Positions 8,180 to 17,170 of a stretch of DNA of 64,000 nt are shown piece after piece. Position 1 is the first letter of the stretch, and every line of letters begins with the position of its first letter. The DNA lies in the NCBI RefSeq assembly GCF_001815355.1, contig NZ_KV820354.1:62001-126000 (forward strand), in the 5' to 3' direction. This DNA comes from Haemophilus sp. HMSC068C11 (GTDB lineage Bacteria; Pseudomonadota; Gammaproteobacteria; Enterobacterales; Pasteurellaceae). The notes under the pieces are model-generated. The model saw only the letters and a list, made by a program, of their open reading frames with translations. It was not told the DNA's origin and made no database searches. Both the position numbers and the translations under genes were made by a program.

Positions 8180-10216
8180 ATGGCAGAGAAAATTAATACT
8201 AAGCCTTTTATCCTTCATTCCGATTTTAAGCCTTCTGGTGATCAACCCCAAGCAATCGAAAAATTAGTCGAAAATTTAGAGGATGGTTTGGCCCATCAAA
8301 CACTTCTAGGGGTAACGGGGTCAGGCAAAACATTTACCATTGCAAATGTCATTGCGACATTAAATCGCCCGGCGATGTTACTTGCCCCAAATAAAACCCT
8401 CGCTGCTCAGCTTTATGCAGAAATGAAAGCGTTTTTTCCAGAAAATGCAGTGGAATATTTCGTCTCATACTATGATTATTATCAGCCAGAAGCTTATGTA
8501 CCGAGTAGTGATACCTTTATTGAGAAAGATGCTTCTATTAATGATCAGATTGAACAGATGCGTCTTTCGGCTACGAAGTCGTTCTTAGAGCGTCGAGATA
8601 CTATTGTAGTGGCGTCTGTATCCGCGATTTATGGTTTGGGCGATCCGGATAGCTATTTGCAGATGATGTTGCATTTACAGCAAGGTGCCATTATCGATCA
8701 ACGTCAGATTTTAGCGAAGTTAGCGGAATTACAATATACAAGAAACGATCAAGCTTTTCAGCGTGGTACATTCCGGGTGCGTGGCGAAGTGATTGATATT
8801 TTCCCTGCAGAATCTGACGATCGAGCGGTACGAATTGAATTATTCGATGATGAAATTGAACGCCTAAGCTTATTTGATCCTTTAACGGGTACTAGTTTTG
8901 GTGCAGTTCCGCGTTTTACGGTGTATCCGAAAACCCACTATGTGACGCCAAGAGAGCGGATTTTAGATGCTATTGAAAAAATCAAAGCGGAGCTTGTGCA
9001 ACGCCGTGAATATTTCATCAAGGAACATAAATTACTGGAAGAGCAGCGTATTACCCAACGCACGCAATTTGACATTGAGATGATGAATGAGCTCGGTTAT
9101 TGCTCAGGCATCGAAAACTATTCACGATATCTTTCAGGCCGAAATGAGGGCGAACCGCCTCCGACATTATTTGATTATATGCCGTCTGATGCGATTTTGA
9201 TTATTGATGAATCACACGTGACTGTGCCGCAAATTGGCGGGATGTATCGTGGTGACCGTTCACGTAAAGAAACCTTGGTGGAATATGGTTTCCGTTTGCC
9301 TTCAGCATTGGATAACCGTCCATTACGCTTTGAAGAGTTTGAGCGTTTAGCGCCGCAGACGATTTACGTTTCTGCAACACCAGGCCCTTATGAGTTGGAA
9401 AAATCGGGTACTGAAATTGTCGATCAGGTGGTACGTCCAACGGGCTTGCTCGATCCACAAATTGAAATTCGTCCAGTGTCCATTCAAGTGGATGATTTAC
9501 TGTCTGAAGCACGCCAAAGAGCAGATAAAAATGAGCGTGTTTTAGTGACGACGCTGACGAAGAAAATGGCGGAAGATTTAACGGATTACTTAGACGAACA
9601 CGGCATTCGTGTGCGTTATTTGCATTCAGATATTGATACCGTTGAGCGTGTAGAGATTATCCGTGATTTGCGTTTAGGAGAATTCGATGTGTTAGTTGGT
9701 ATCAACTTGCTACGTGAGGGCTTGGATATTCCAGAAGTTTCTCTTGTCGCCATTTTAGATGCGGATAAAGAAGGTTTCTTGCGTTCTGAACGCTCCTTAA
9801 TCCAAACAATCGGTCGTGCCGCTCGAAACTTGAATGGTAAAGCGATTTTGTATGCTGATAGCATGACTAAATCTATGGAAAAAGCCATTACCGAAACCAA
9901 TCGCCGTCGTGAAAAACAAATGAAATACAATGAAGAGCACGGTATTGTTCCACAGGCATTGAATAAGAAAGTCGGTGAGTTATTAGATATTGGTCAAGGT
10001 GCAAATCAAAAAGCCAAATCGAAACAACGTGGAAAAACGGCGGCTGAACCGACCGCACTTTATAATGCGCCTAAATCAGCTAAAGAATTCCAACAACAAA
10101 TTAAGAAATTAGAACAACAAATGTATAAATTTGCTCAAGATCTTGAATTTGAGAAAGCCGCCGCAGTACGCGATCAACTTCATCAGCTGAGAGAGCAGTT
10201 TATGATATCGGAATAA
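8180..10216 (+). CDS. uvrB: UvrABC system protein B (excinuclease helicase subunit)
   Basis: Damage-verification subunit of nucleotide-excision repair; binds UvrA, opens the DNA and recruits UvrC. 678 residues (E. coli 673). Walker A GVTGSGKT lies at residues 44-51 and the beta-hairpin region [12 protein letters not shown] near residues 94-105. The DESH helicase motif II lies near residue 340 and the motif VI region QTIGRAARN near residue 540. A C-terminal UVR domain (about residues 635-670, [15 protein letters not shown]) contacts UvrC. Motifs are complete. No clear Shine-Dalgarno precedes the ATG at 8180, but conservation begins within the next ten codons, so the start is plausible. Confidence 0.98.
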   Translation: MAEKINTKPFILHSDFKPSGDQPQAIEKLVENLEDGLAHQTLLGVTGSGKTFTIANVIATLNRPAMLLAPNKTLAAQLYAEMKAFFPENAVEYFVSYYDYYQPEAYVPSSDTFIEKDASINDQIEQMRLSATKSFLERRDTIVVASVSAIYGLGDPDSYLQMMLHLQQGAIIDQRQILAKLAELQYTRNDQAFQRGTFRVRGEVIDIFPAESDDRAVRIELFDDEIERLSLFDPLTGTSFGAVPRFTVYPKTHYVTPRERILDAIEKIKAELVQRREYFIKEHKLLEEQRITQRTQFDIEMMNELGYCSGIENYSRYLSGRNEGEPPPTLFDYMPSDAILIIDESHVTVPQIGGMYRGDRSRKETLVEYGFRLPSALDNRPLRFEEFERLAPQTIYVSATPGPYELEKSGTEIVDQVVRPTGLLDPQIEIRPVSIQVDDLLSEARQRADKNERVLVTTLTKKMAEDLTDYLDEHGIRVRYLHSDIDTVERVEIIRDLRLGEFDVLVGINLLREGLDIPEVSLVAILDADKEGFLRSERSLIQTIGRAARNLNGKAILYADSMTKSMEKAITETNRRREKQMKYNEEHGIVPQALNKKVGELLDIGQGANQKAKSKQRGKTAAEPTALYNAPKSAKEFQQQIKKLEQQMYKFAQDLEFEKAAAVRDQLHQLREQFMISE

Positions 10217-10217
10217 A

Positions 10218-10250
10218 GAAAAAGAGCGGCCAGATTGACCGCTCTTTTTT
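10218..10250. terminator. Bidirectional terminator between uvrB and degP
   Basis: Stem AAAGAGCGG/CCGCTCTTT (10221-10229 and 10239-10247), with A-run to the left and T-run to the right, serving convergent uvrB and degP. Confidence 0.85.
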
Positions 10251-10253
10251 ATT

Positions 10254-11645
10254 TTATTGCACTAATAAGTAGAAGTTGTTTTTCCCACGTAAGATATTAA
10301 GTGCAACAGCAGATGGTTTTTCATCTAGCGCTTTGCGTAAGTCTTGCGTGCTTTCAATTGGCTGACGGTTGATGCCGATGATGATATCACCCGATTTTAA
10401 ACCGCGTTGTGCCGCCATTGAATTTGGCTGTACTTTGCTAATTTCCACACCTTTCACGCCTTTTGAATCATAGTTGCTTAAGGTTGCACCATCTAATGCT
10501 GGAAGTTCTGTTTTGCTCGCAGTTTGAGTGCCATCGTCTGCTTGCAAGGTCACTTTTACGTTTTCAGATTTACCATCACGTAAATAAGTAAGTTCAATTT
10601 CTTTGCCCACACCAGAAGTCGCGATTTTTGCACGCATTTCGGCAAAGCTTGAGATTTTTTGACCATTCATTGCGGTAATCACATCACCCGCTTTTAAGCC
10701 TGCTTTTTCGGCAGCAGAATTTGGAATGACCTCACTCACAAAAGCACCTTGTTGCGCACTGACATTAAAGGCTTTTGCTAAATCAGCATTTAATTCGCCA
10801 CCTTTAATACCGAGTAAACCACGGCGTACTTCACCAAATTCTAAGATTTGTTGCACGAGATTATTGGCTTGGTTGCTTGGAATTGCAAAGGCAATCCCTG
10901 CATTACCGCCACTTGGAGAAATAATAGCCGTATTAATACCGATTAATTCACCTTGTAAATTCAATAATGCACCACCAGAGTTACCACGGTTTACTGCAGC
11001 ATCCGTTTGGATATAGTTTTCATATGCACCGCTATCTGAACCAGTAGAGCGACCAAGTGCAGAAACGATACCAGAGGTTACAGTTTGACCTAAACCAAAT
11101 GGGTTACCGATAGCAACGGTAAAGTCACCGACACGTAATTTATCGGAGTCAGCCATTTTGATAGCAGTAAGATTGGTTGGTTTTTCGATTTGTACTAAAG
11201 CGATATCAGATTGTTCGTCTTTTCCAACGAGTTTTGCTTTGAATTCACGTCCGTCTTGTAATTTTACGGTAATTTTATCCGCACCATCTACCACGTGATT
11301 GTTCGTTAAAACATAGCCTTTATCTGCATTGATGATGACACCAGAACCTAAACCACGGAAGTTACGTGATGCACCACGATCTCCACCAAATTGTTCGCCA
11401 AATTGATCACCAAAGAAAAATTTAAATTCTTCTGGAATATCATCAGGTAATGCTGAACGGCTATTTGCTTTTGCTTTGCCTTCAACAGAAAGCGTCACGA
11501 CGGCTGCTTGCGCTTTTTCTAACATTGGCGCAAGGCTGCCTTGTTCGACGATTTCATTTGGAATAGCCGCTTGAGCGGATAAAGAGGTCGCAAATACGCT
11601 TAAACCTAATGCGATGCCGGTTAATACAAAATTTCTTTTCTTCAT
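10254..11645 (-). CDS. degP: Periplasmic serine endoprotease DegP/HtrA
   Basis: Protease and chaperone for misfolded envelope proteins. From the ATG at 11645 the product has 463 residues, with a signal peptide cleaved after AQA (residue 26). The trypsin-like triad is His117 (TNNHVVDG), Asp147 (EQSDIALVQ) and Ser223 (GNSGGALLN). Two PDZ domains follow (about residues 265-350 and 380-460, each with a GLKxGDxI loop). An open frame upstream adds 14 unlikely residues; the chosen start has a GGAG ribosome-binding site and directly begins the signal peptide. A sigma-E-type promoter lies upstream, as in E. coli degP. DegQ/HhoA is the alternative name; sequence alone cannot settle orthology. Confidence 0.93.
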   Translation of the reverse strand: MKKRNFVLTGIALGLSVFATSLSAQAAIPNEIVEQGSLAPMLEKAQAAVVTLSVEGKAKANSRSALPDDIPEEFKFFFGDQFGEQFGGDRGASRNFRGLGSGVIINADKGYVLTNNHVVDGADKITVKLQDGREFKAKLVGKDEQSDIALVQIEKPTNLTAIKMADSDKLRVGDFTVAIGNPFGLGQTVTSGIVSALGRSTGSDSGAYENYIQTDAAVNRGNSGGALLNLQGELIGINTAIISPSGGNAGIAFAIPSNQANNLVQQILEFGEVRRGLLGIKGGELNADLAKAFNVSAQQGAFVSEVIPNSAAEKAGLKAGDVITAMNGQKISSFAEMRAKIATSGVGKEIELTYLRDGKSENVKVTLQADDGTQTASKTELPALDGATLSNYDSKGVKGVEISKVQPNSMAAQRGLKSGDIIIGINRQPIESTQDLRKALDEKPSAVALNILRGKNNFYLLVQ

Positions 11646-11687
11646 AGAGTTCTCCAAGTAAAAATAAATGACTGAATAAGTGTTCAA

Positions 11688-11714
11688 TCAGACAAAAAAA
11701 TGAGGGGGATGTTC
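11688..11714 (-). promoter_or_regulatory. Sigma-E-type promoter upstream of degP
   Basis: Minus-strand GAACAT (11714-11709), 16-bp spacer, TCTGA (11692-11688). The E. coli degP sigma-E promoter has the same architecture (GAACTT, 16 bp, TCTGA). It lies 42 bp upstream of the start codon. Confidence 0.6.
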
Positions 11715-12059
11715 AGTAAAAACAAGGGCATTGAAAAAATATTTTTAAAAAGTGCGGTAGATGTTGAAATTGTTTTTTTTGCCCGCATTTATCTAAACCT
11801 CTTTGTTAATTTGAAGGATAAAAGAATCATTCTGTTTAAATAGGGCTGGTACAACCTATTTTTACGTCAAAAACCTTGCCAGCCAAGGCGGAAATATAGT
11901 TTAATAACGCCCTATTTTACTGCTTAGGTAGTATAAGTTTTACGCAATCACATAATAATTGTGTAAGAATTCAAATGAACTAGTTTACTAGTACAAAAAA
12001 TAGGTGTAGAGTAACGCCATTAGATTTAAGCACAACATTTAAGATTTAGAGAGTGACAT
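11715..12059. other. Divergent intergenic region degP-aroG
   Basis: Non-coding and AT-rich. It contains an uptake sequence at 11750-11758 and the TrpR-type operator near the aroG start (11977-11994). An imperfect repeat (GGCTGGTACAACC near 11845) shows no strong structure. No coding potential recognised. Confidence 0.55.
11977..11994 (+). promoter_or_regulatory. TrpR operator upstream of aroG
   Basis: GAACTAGTTTACTAGTAC matches the E. coli trp operator core GAACTAGTTAACTAGTAC at 17 of 18 positions. A TTGTGT hexamer upstream and the TTTACT inside the operator could form the promoter, as in E. coli where the operator covers the -10. It is 65 bp before the aroG ATG. Confidence 0.85.
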
Positions 12060-13151
12060 ATGGCGACGAAGAAAGAAGAAATCGAAGTAAAAGTTGCAAA
12101 TGATGATACCCGAATTGAAAAAGTCGATCAGGTATTACCTCCAATTGCCTTATTAGAAAAATTTCCTGCAAGTCAAGAAGCGGCTGATTTAGTTCATGAA
12201 ACCCGTTTGCATGCGCACAATATTATTCATGGGAAAGATGACCGTTTACTTGTGGTAATTGGTCCTTGTTCTATTCATGATCCTAAAGCCGCATTAGATT
12301 ACGCAAAACGTTTAAAAGTATTACGTGATAAATATAAAGATACACTTGAAGTGGTGATGCGTGTTTACTTTGAAAAACCGCGTACAACAGTGGGTTGGAA
12401 AGGCTTAATTAACGATCCTTATTTAAATGATACATATCGTTTAAATGATGGTTTGCGTATAGCACGTAAATTATTATCAGATATTAACAACTTAGGCGTA
12501 CCATCAGCGGGTGAGTTCTTAGATATGATCACACCACAATATGTGGCTGATTTCATGAGTTGGGGTGCAATTGGTGCGAGAACAACGGAATCTCAAGTTC
12601 ATCGTGAATTAGCTTCAGGCTTATCTTGTGCGGTAGGCTTTAAAAATGGCACAAATGGTGGCGTAAAAGTAGCCTTAGATGCAATGGGGGCGGCAGAAGC
12701 TTCACATTACTTCTTATCTGTGACAAAATTTGGTCATTCGGCGATTGTTTCAACAAAAGGAAATGAAGACTGCCACATCATTTTACGTGGTGGGGATAAA
12801 GGTCCTAACTATAAAGCAGAAGACGTTGCAAAAGTTTGTGCAGAGATCGAAAAATCAGGTCGTATTCCACATGTAATGGTTGATTTCAGCCATGCAAATA
12901 GTAGCAAACAATTCAAAAAACAAATGGAAGTCTGTGAAGATGTTTGCCAGCAAATTGCAGGTGGTTCAAAGCAGATCTTAGGTGTCATGGTAGAAAGTCA
13001 TATCGTTGAAGGGCGTCAAGATTTAGTCGATGGTAAAGCACAGACTTACGGACAAAGTATCACTGATGCTTGTATCGGTTGGGAAGATACAGAAATCGTG
13101 TTAAAACAGTTATCTGATGCTGTATTAGCACGTCGCCAAGTAAATGGCTAA
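12060..13151 (+). CDS. aroG: 3-deoxy-7-phosphoheptulonate (DAHP) synthase, AroG type
   Basis: First enzyme of aromatic amino-acid synthesis (phosphoenolpyruvate plus erythrose-4-phosphate). 363 residues; class I aldolase-type barrel with GPCSIHDPKAALDYAKRL, YFEKPRTTVGWKGLIND and GARTTESQVHRELASGL. Residues such as PPIALLEKFPA and GEFLDMITPQY match the Phe-sensitive AroG isozyme better than AroF or AroH. The N terminus is about 13 residues longer than E. coli AroG. A TrpR-like operator upstream suggests tryptophan-dependent repression, as for aroH in E. coli, so feedback specificity and transcriptional control may have been combined differently here. Confidence 0.95.
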   Translation: MATKKEEIEVKVANDDTRIEKVDQVLPPIALLEKFPASQEAADLVHETRLHAHNIIHGKDDRLLVVIGPCSIHDPKAALDYAKRLKVLRDKYKDTLEVVMRVYFEKPRTTVGWKGLINDPYLNDTYRLNDGLRIARKLLSDINNLGVPSAGEFLDMITPQYVADFMSWGAIGARTTESQVHRELASGLSCAVGFKNGTNGGVKVALDAMGAAEASHYFLSVTKFGHSAIVSTKGNEDCHIILRGGDKGPNYKAEDVAKVCAEIEKSGRIPHVMVDFSHANSSKQFKKQMEVCEDVCQQIAGGSKQILGVMVESHIVEGRQDLVDGKAQTYGQSITDACIGWEDTEIVLKQLSDAVLARRQVNG

Positions 13152-13174
13152 TAAATTGGATTTTTCAAATGATT

Positions 13175-13207
13175 AAAAGTGCGGTCGATTTTGACCGCAC
13201 TTTTTTT
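13175..13207 (+). terminator. Terminator after aroG made of paired uptake sequences
   Basis: AAAAGTGCGGTC (13175-13186) and its inverted copy GACCGCACTTTT (13193-13204) form a 12-bp stem with a 6-nt loop followed by T residues. Both arms are exact uptake signal sequences. Confidence 0.9.
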
Positions 13208-13271
13208 ATGTGCTTTGAAAAAGGGGGAGAAAAGGGGTATGCTAGTTCTAATGGAATAAGAAAGGAGATGT

Positions 13272-14192
13272 ATGATGCAGGATATGATAAATGGCTTATT
13301 AATTGTCTTAATACCAATGGTGTTAGGTTATTTATTAAAGGTCAACAATAAATCCTATATTGCAAAAATAAATCATATCGTGATGTTTTTGCTTTACATT
13401 ATTCTTTTCTTAATGGGCTATTTACTCGGCCAGTTAGATGATTTAGAGCATAAACTGCCGATTATTGGCACAACTGCGGTAACACTATCCGCGATCATTT
13501 TGGGATCCAATATGATTGGTTTAATGCTTTATGACCGTTTTAATCCAGCAGAGCCACTTAAATCACAAGGTAAAATTGATTCTCGCTGGCACTCCTTAAT
13601 TGATTCGCTCAAACTTTCCGGCACGGTGGTGATCGGCACCCTTTGTGGTTTCTTATTCAAATCCTATCTCATGTTGCCTACTGGAATTAATCTATATGTA
13701 TTGATTGTACTGATTTTCTTTGTGGGGATTCAGCTCAGAAATAACGGTATTTCCTTAAAAGAGGCCCTTTTCAATAAACGAGGTTTCCAAACAGGGATGG
13801 TGTTTACTTTTACTTCATTACTAGGCGGTATCATTGCTGCTTTCGTTTTAGCGATGCCAATTACGCAAGGACTGGCGTTTGCCTCTGGAATGGGCTGGTA
13901 TTCGTTATCCAGTGTAGTATTGACCAATGCATGGGGACCGGTGCAGGGCAGTATTGCCTTTTTTAATGATTTATCCCGTGAAATTGTCAGTTTATTTGTC
14001 ATCCCATTATTTATGCGTCATTTCCGTTCGACTGCAATTGGGATTACGGGTGCGACAGCAATAGATTGCACTTTGCCAATTATTCAAAAAGCGGGAGGTA
14101 TTGAAGTCACGCCAATTGCGATTTCATTCGGATTTGTCACGAATATTCTGCCACCGTTACTATTGGTTTTCTTTTCCAGTATTCCGCTATAA
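13272..14192 (+). CDS. lysO: L-lysine exporter LysO (YbjE family)
   Basis: Exports lysine (and the toxic analogue thialysine) across the inner membrane in E. coli. 306 residues with about eight transmembrane helices. It aligns by eye with E. coli LysO throughout: GLLIVLIPMVLGYLL, VGIQLRNNGISLKEAL, ASGMGWYSLSSVVLTNAWGP, AFFNDLSREIVSLFVIP and GATAIDCTLPIIQKAGG. The AAAGGAG ribosome-binding site at 13261-13267 is 7 nt before the ATG at 13275 and 4 nt before 13272, so 13275 may be the real start. Its own terminator follows. No lysine riboswitch is visible here, unlike lysW. Confidence 0.92.
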   Translation: MMQDMINGLLIVLIPMVLGYLLKVNNKSYIAKINHIVMFLLYIILFLMGYLLGQLDDLEHKLPIIGTTAVTLSAIILGSNMIGLMLYDRFNPAEPLKSQGKIDSRWHSLIDSLKLSGTVVIGTLCGFLFKSYLMLPTGINLYVLIVLIFFVGIQLRNNGISLKEALFNKRGFQTGMVFTFTSLLGGIIAAFVLAMPITQGLAFASGMGWYSLSSVVLTNAWGPVQGSIAFFNDLSREIVSLFVIPLFMRHFRSTAIGITGATAIDCTLPIIQKAGGIEVTPIAISFGFVTNILPPLLLVFFSSIPL

Positions 14193-14207
14193 AAAAGAAA
14201 TACAAAA

Positions 14208-14250
14208 AACAAAAGAGTTAATCGTTACTTTTCGATTAACTCTTTTTCTT
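14208..14250. terminator. Bidirectional terminator between lysO and hypF
   Basis: Stem GAGTTAATCG/CGATTAACTC (14215-14224 and 14233-14242), 8-nt loop, with an A-run on the left and TTTTT on the right, suitable for both convergent transcripts. Confidence 0.8.
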
Positions 14251-14270
14251 ATATTTAATATTAGAGATTA

Positions 14271-16538
14271 TCAGTTTCTATGCATGGCAATAACCGCCTG
14301 ACCTAAACTGAGTCCGCCATCACCCATTGGTAGTTTATGCGCACTTAGTACATGGAATTCGCTCAAATTTTCTTTTAATAAACGACGTAGCAGTTGGTTA
14401 TGCATCACACCACCGGATAGCACGATGGTACGGCATTGGTGTTTTCGTGCTTGATTTGTCGCAAGTTCAGCAAAACCTTGGGCGAGAGCATAGTGAAAGG
14501 CGAAGGCTTTATCTGCGGCAGGCGCATGGTAATTTAACCAACTTTGCCAGAAATAAGCCAAATCCAGTTTATTGCCGATAAGCGGCATTTTTACTGGAAT
14601 ATTGACCGCACTTTGTGCTTGTGTCGCCAAAGATGAGGTATTTGCCAGTGCTTCTAAATGACAGGCCGCTTCGCCCTCCCAAGAAACAATGGTTGGTGCA
14701 ATACCGAGATCATAAGCTACGGCATCAAATAAACGACCCGCAGATGATATAGGTGGACAATTGAGTCCGCGCTCAATGGCATTGACTAATATTTGCCAAT
14801 TCGGTTCAGTGCAAGTTTTTGTGAGAATTTCTTGCCATTGTGGCACAAATTGATGCAGGTGAGCCAGCCAGTTGCGCCAAGGTTGTTTGGCAGCAAGATC
14901 GCCGCCTGGTAGAGCAACAGCAGGCAGACCACCTAAATATTGACTATGCTGATAATCAACGAGTAGGCATTCGCCCCCCCAAAGTTGTCCATTTTCGCCC
15001 ATGCCGATACCGTCTAGAGCAAGACCAATTACAGGTTCATTACAATTCTGTTCAGCCATTACGCTGACAATATGAGCATGATGATGCAATACTTCTATTA
15101 GTGTGATTTGTTGCTGTTCGGCAAGTTTTTTACCAATCGAAGATGAAAAATAGCCAGGGTGAGCATCGACAGCGATAATGTCTGGTTTAAATTGATAAAT
15201 ATTTTGAAATAATTCAAGATTTTCACTTAATTGTGACCGCACTTGTTCATTTGCTGTATCGCCAATATGTTGGCTCAGTACGGCTTTATTGTGACGTAGC
15301 AGGCAGAATGTATTTTTCAGATCAGACCCTAAAGCCAACACATTTTTTGTGCTTTGTGTTTCAAGTGGTATTTCATCTGGCACATAGCCACGAGCACGAC
15401 GCAGCGTTTCTAATCCATCGAAGGCAACACGAACGAGACTATCATCGGCACGTTGTAGAATATCGCGATTGTGACAAAGATAAACATCAGCCAAGTCAGC
15501 TAATTGTTCCACTGCATGTTCATTTTTCAATACAGGAGGATGTCCGCTTGCATTCGCAGACGTCATCACGAGCGGACGATTAACCGCTCGTAATAACAAA
15601 TGTTGTAGTGGATTACTTGGAAGCATGACGCCGATTTCTTGCAAGTTAGGCGCAATATTATCAGCAATATTGGGTACTTTATGTTTTGCTAGCAGTACAA
15701 TGGGCGCAGCACTGCTGGTTAGCAATTCAGTTTCTTGAGAACTCAAATCCTGTAAAAACTGTAGATTAGGCACCATAATGGCTAATGGTTTTGTGGGACG
15801 ATGCTTCCGTTGACGTAATAAACCAACCGTCTTTTGATTATTCGCATCACAGGCTAGATGAAAACCGCCTAAGCCTTTAACCGCGACGATATGACCTTGT
15901 TGCAAGAAAAGTGCGGTCTGTTTTAGTGCGGTTTCATGAGTAGCAAGCGTTTGTTCTCGATCTTGTAACCAGATATGAGGGCCGCAGACCGAACAAGCAT
16001 TGGGTTGAGCATGAAAACGACGATCAGCGGGATCTTTGTATTCTTTTTCACATTGTGGACAAAGTGGAAAAGAAGCCATTGCTGTGTTTTTTCGGTCGTA
16101 AGGAATTGCCTTAATGATGGTGAAACGCGGGCCACAATGGGTACAATTGGTAAAGGGGTAGTGATAACGTCGATTGTTGGGATCGAATAAGTCGGCTAAA
16201 CAATGTGGACAGGTCGCTGCATCGGGAATAATTTGCGTGTCCATTTGATTGTTTTCGCTTTCTCGGATAGTAAAGCCTGTTATTGCAGTTGCTTCTGGCC
16301 AATCAATGGCACGCTGAGTAATATCAGTAATTTGCGCTAGCGGTGGGAGTTTATTTTGTAAGTCGGATAAAAATTGTTCGAGTGTATCTGCTGGTGGAGA
16401 AGCAAAACGAATTAATACGCCTTGTCCATCATTATTGACATCGCCATTTAATCCATATTGATTTGCCAGAAGCCAAACAAAAGGGCGAAATCCCACGCCC
16501 TGAACTTTTCCTTTTATGCGTAATTCGATCCCTTGCAT
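14271..16538 (-). CDS. hypF: [NiFe]-hydrogenase maturation carbamoyltransferase HypF
   Basis: Transfers a carbamoyl group from carbamoyl phosphate to the C-terminal Cys of HypE, the first step in making the CN ligands of the NiFe site. 755 residues from the ATG at 16538 (E. coli 750). An N-terminal acylphosphatase domain (GKVQGVGFRPFVW) comes first, then two zinc-finger-like units with CPHC/CTHC and CPQC/CSVCG motifs. A YrdC-like domain (VKGLGGFHLACDANN) and a Kae1-like C-terminal domain (HHHAHIVSVMAEQ, GLALDGIGMGENG, LSGGVMHN) follow. An AGGA ribosome-binding site precedes this ATG; the frame is open to 16571 but would then overlap hypC. Three uptake sequences lie inside the gene. Confidence 0.96.
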   Translation of the reverse strand: MQGIELRIKGKVQGVGFRPFVWLLANQYGLNGDVNNDGQGVLIRFASPPADTLEQFLSDLQNKLPPLAQITDITQRAIDWPEATAITGFTIRESENNQMDTQIIPDAATCPHCLADLFDPNNRRYHYPFTNCTHCGPRFTIIKAIPYDRKNTAMASFPLCPQCEKEYKDPADRRFHAQPNACSVCGPHIWLQDREQTLATHETALKQTALFLQQGHIVAVKGLGGFHLACDANNQKTVGLLRQRKHRPTKPLAIMVPNLQFLQDLSSQETELLTSSAAPIVLLAKHKVPNIADNIAPNLQEIGVMLPSNPLQHLLLRAVNRPLVMTSANASGHPPVLKNEHAVEQLADLADVYLCHNRDILQRADDSLVRVAFDGLETLRRARGYVPDEIPLETQSTKNVLALGSDLKNTFCLLRHNKAVLSQHIGDTANEQVRSQLSENLELFQNIYQFKPDIIAVDAHPGYFSSSIGKKLAEQQQITLIEVLHHHAHIVSVMAEQNCNEPVIGLALDGIGMGENGQLWGGECLLVDYQHSQYLGGLPAVALPGGDLAAKQPWRNWLAHLHQFVPQWQEILTKTCTEPNWQILVNAIERGLNCPPISSAGRLFDAVAYDLGIAPTIVSWEGEAACHLEALANTSSLATQAQSAVNIPVKMPLIGNKLDLAYFWQSWLNYHAPAADKAFAFHYALAQGFAELATNQARKHQCRTIVLSGGVMHNQLLRRLLKENLSEFHVLSAHKLPMGDGGLSLGQAVIAMHRN

Positions 16539-16551
16539 GACGCAATCCTGT

Positions 16552-16827
16552 TTATTTTTGATTGAGGCCAAGAAAATCGCCGACTTCGTGTTCTAGCTGG
16601 CTCATCGCAATTAAGGCTTCTTGCGTCTGTTTGGCTTCTTCTTCATCAATAATCGTCATGGCAAAACCCACGTGTACGAGAACCCATTTGCCAACCAAAG
16701 GTTTTGGGTCATCCTGACAAATTAATGAAATATTAACTTCTCTTTTAACTCCGCACACATCGACTACAGCAAGCTGTAATGCGCTGTCAGCTACTTGAAT
16801 GATCTGTCCCGGAATACCTAAACACAT
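16552..16827 (-). CDS. hypC: Hydrogenase maturation chaperone HypC
   Basis: 91-residue HypC/HybG chaperone that carries the Fe(CN)2CO unit with HypD and delivers it to the hydrogenase large subunit. The hallmark N terminus MCLGIPGQI has the essential Cys2. It forms an operon with hypF (13-bp gap) and is divergent from hyfA. Only this single HypC-type chaperone is visible, so it is likely the partner for HyfG (a HycE-type large subunit). Confidence 0.96.
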   Translation of the reverse strand: MCLGIPGQIIQVADSALQLAVVDVCGVKREVNISLICQDDPKPLVGKWVLVHVGFAMTIIDEEEAKQTQEALIAMSQLEHEVGDFLGLNQK

Positions 16828-17170
16828 AATCTGTCCTTAGTTAGAATGTTTATGAGATGAATTGTTTATTGTGAGGCAATAAACATATTGCAAAAAGGGA
16901 ATTTTATCACGTAAGCATTTAAATTTGTATAGCGATATTTCAAATAGGACAATGTCTATTGTTGAAAATCCGTTCACATTTTTAACATAAAATTATTATG
17001 TTTCACTGTTATTTAACAGGGGCATCACAGTAATAGAAAAACAATGGAAATCTTTTGATCTTAATCACAAATTTTTGAATTACTTCTTGAGCTTTACTTT
17101 TCGACAGGAGTATCCTTATTTCTAGAGTGGTTATTGTAGAAACGTTATTTACATACAAGGAGGGGAATGT
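16828..17170. other. Divergent control region between hypC and the hyf operon
   Basis: 343 bp, AT-rich, non-coding. It contains a CRP/FNR-type palindrome (17054-17069) and an imperfect inverted repeat AATAGGACA-A-TGTCTATT around 16943-16960. A strong AGGAGGGG ribosome-binding site precedes hyfA. I looked for a sigma-54 -24/-12 element (TGGCAC-N5-TTGC), expected of FhlA-controlled genes, and did not find a convincing one. A 79-codon minus-strand frame here has no recognisable protein. Confidence 0.6.
17054..17069 (+). promoter_or_regulatory. CRP/FNR-type site upstream of hyfA
   Basis: TTTGATCTTAATCACA fits the CRP consensus TGTGA-N6-TCACA with one half-site mismatch. The inner TTGATCTTAATCAC also fits the FNR consensus TTGAT-N4-ATCAA with one mismatch. 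It is 102 bp upstream of the hyfA ATG, so either regulator could act from it. Confidence 0.55.

Noticed and set aside
13169-13351. A 60-codon frame starting in the aroG terminator and overlapping lysO.
   Set aside because: It begins in a hairpin made of uptake sequences and overlaps the real lysO start in another frame.
16828-17170. Sigma-54 promoter and FhlA site for the hyf operon.
   Set aside because: No TGGCAC-N5-TTGC pattern was found on the plus strand; absence is by eye only.
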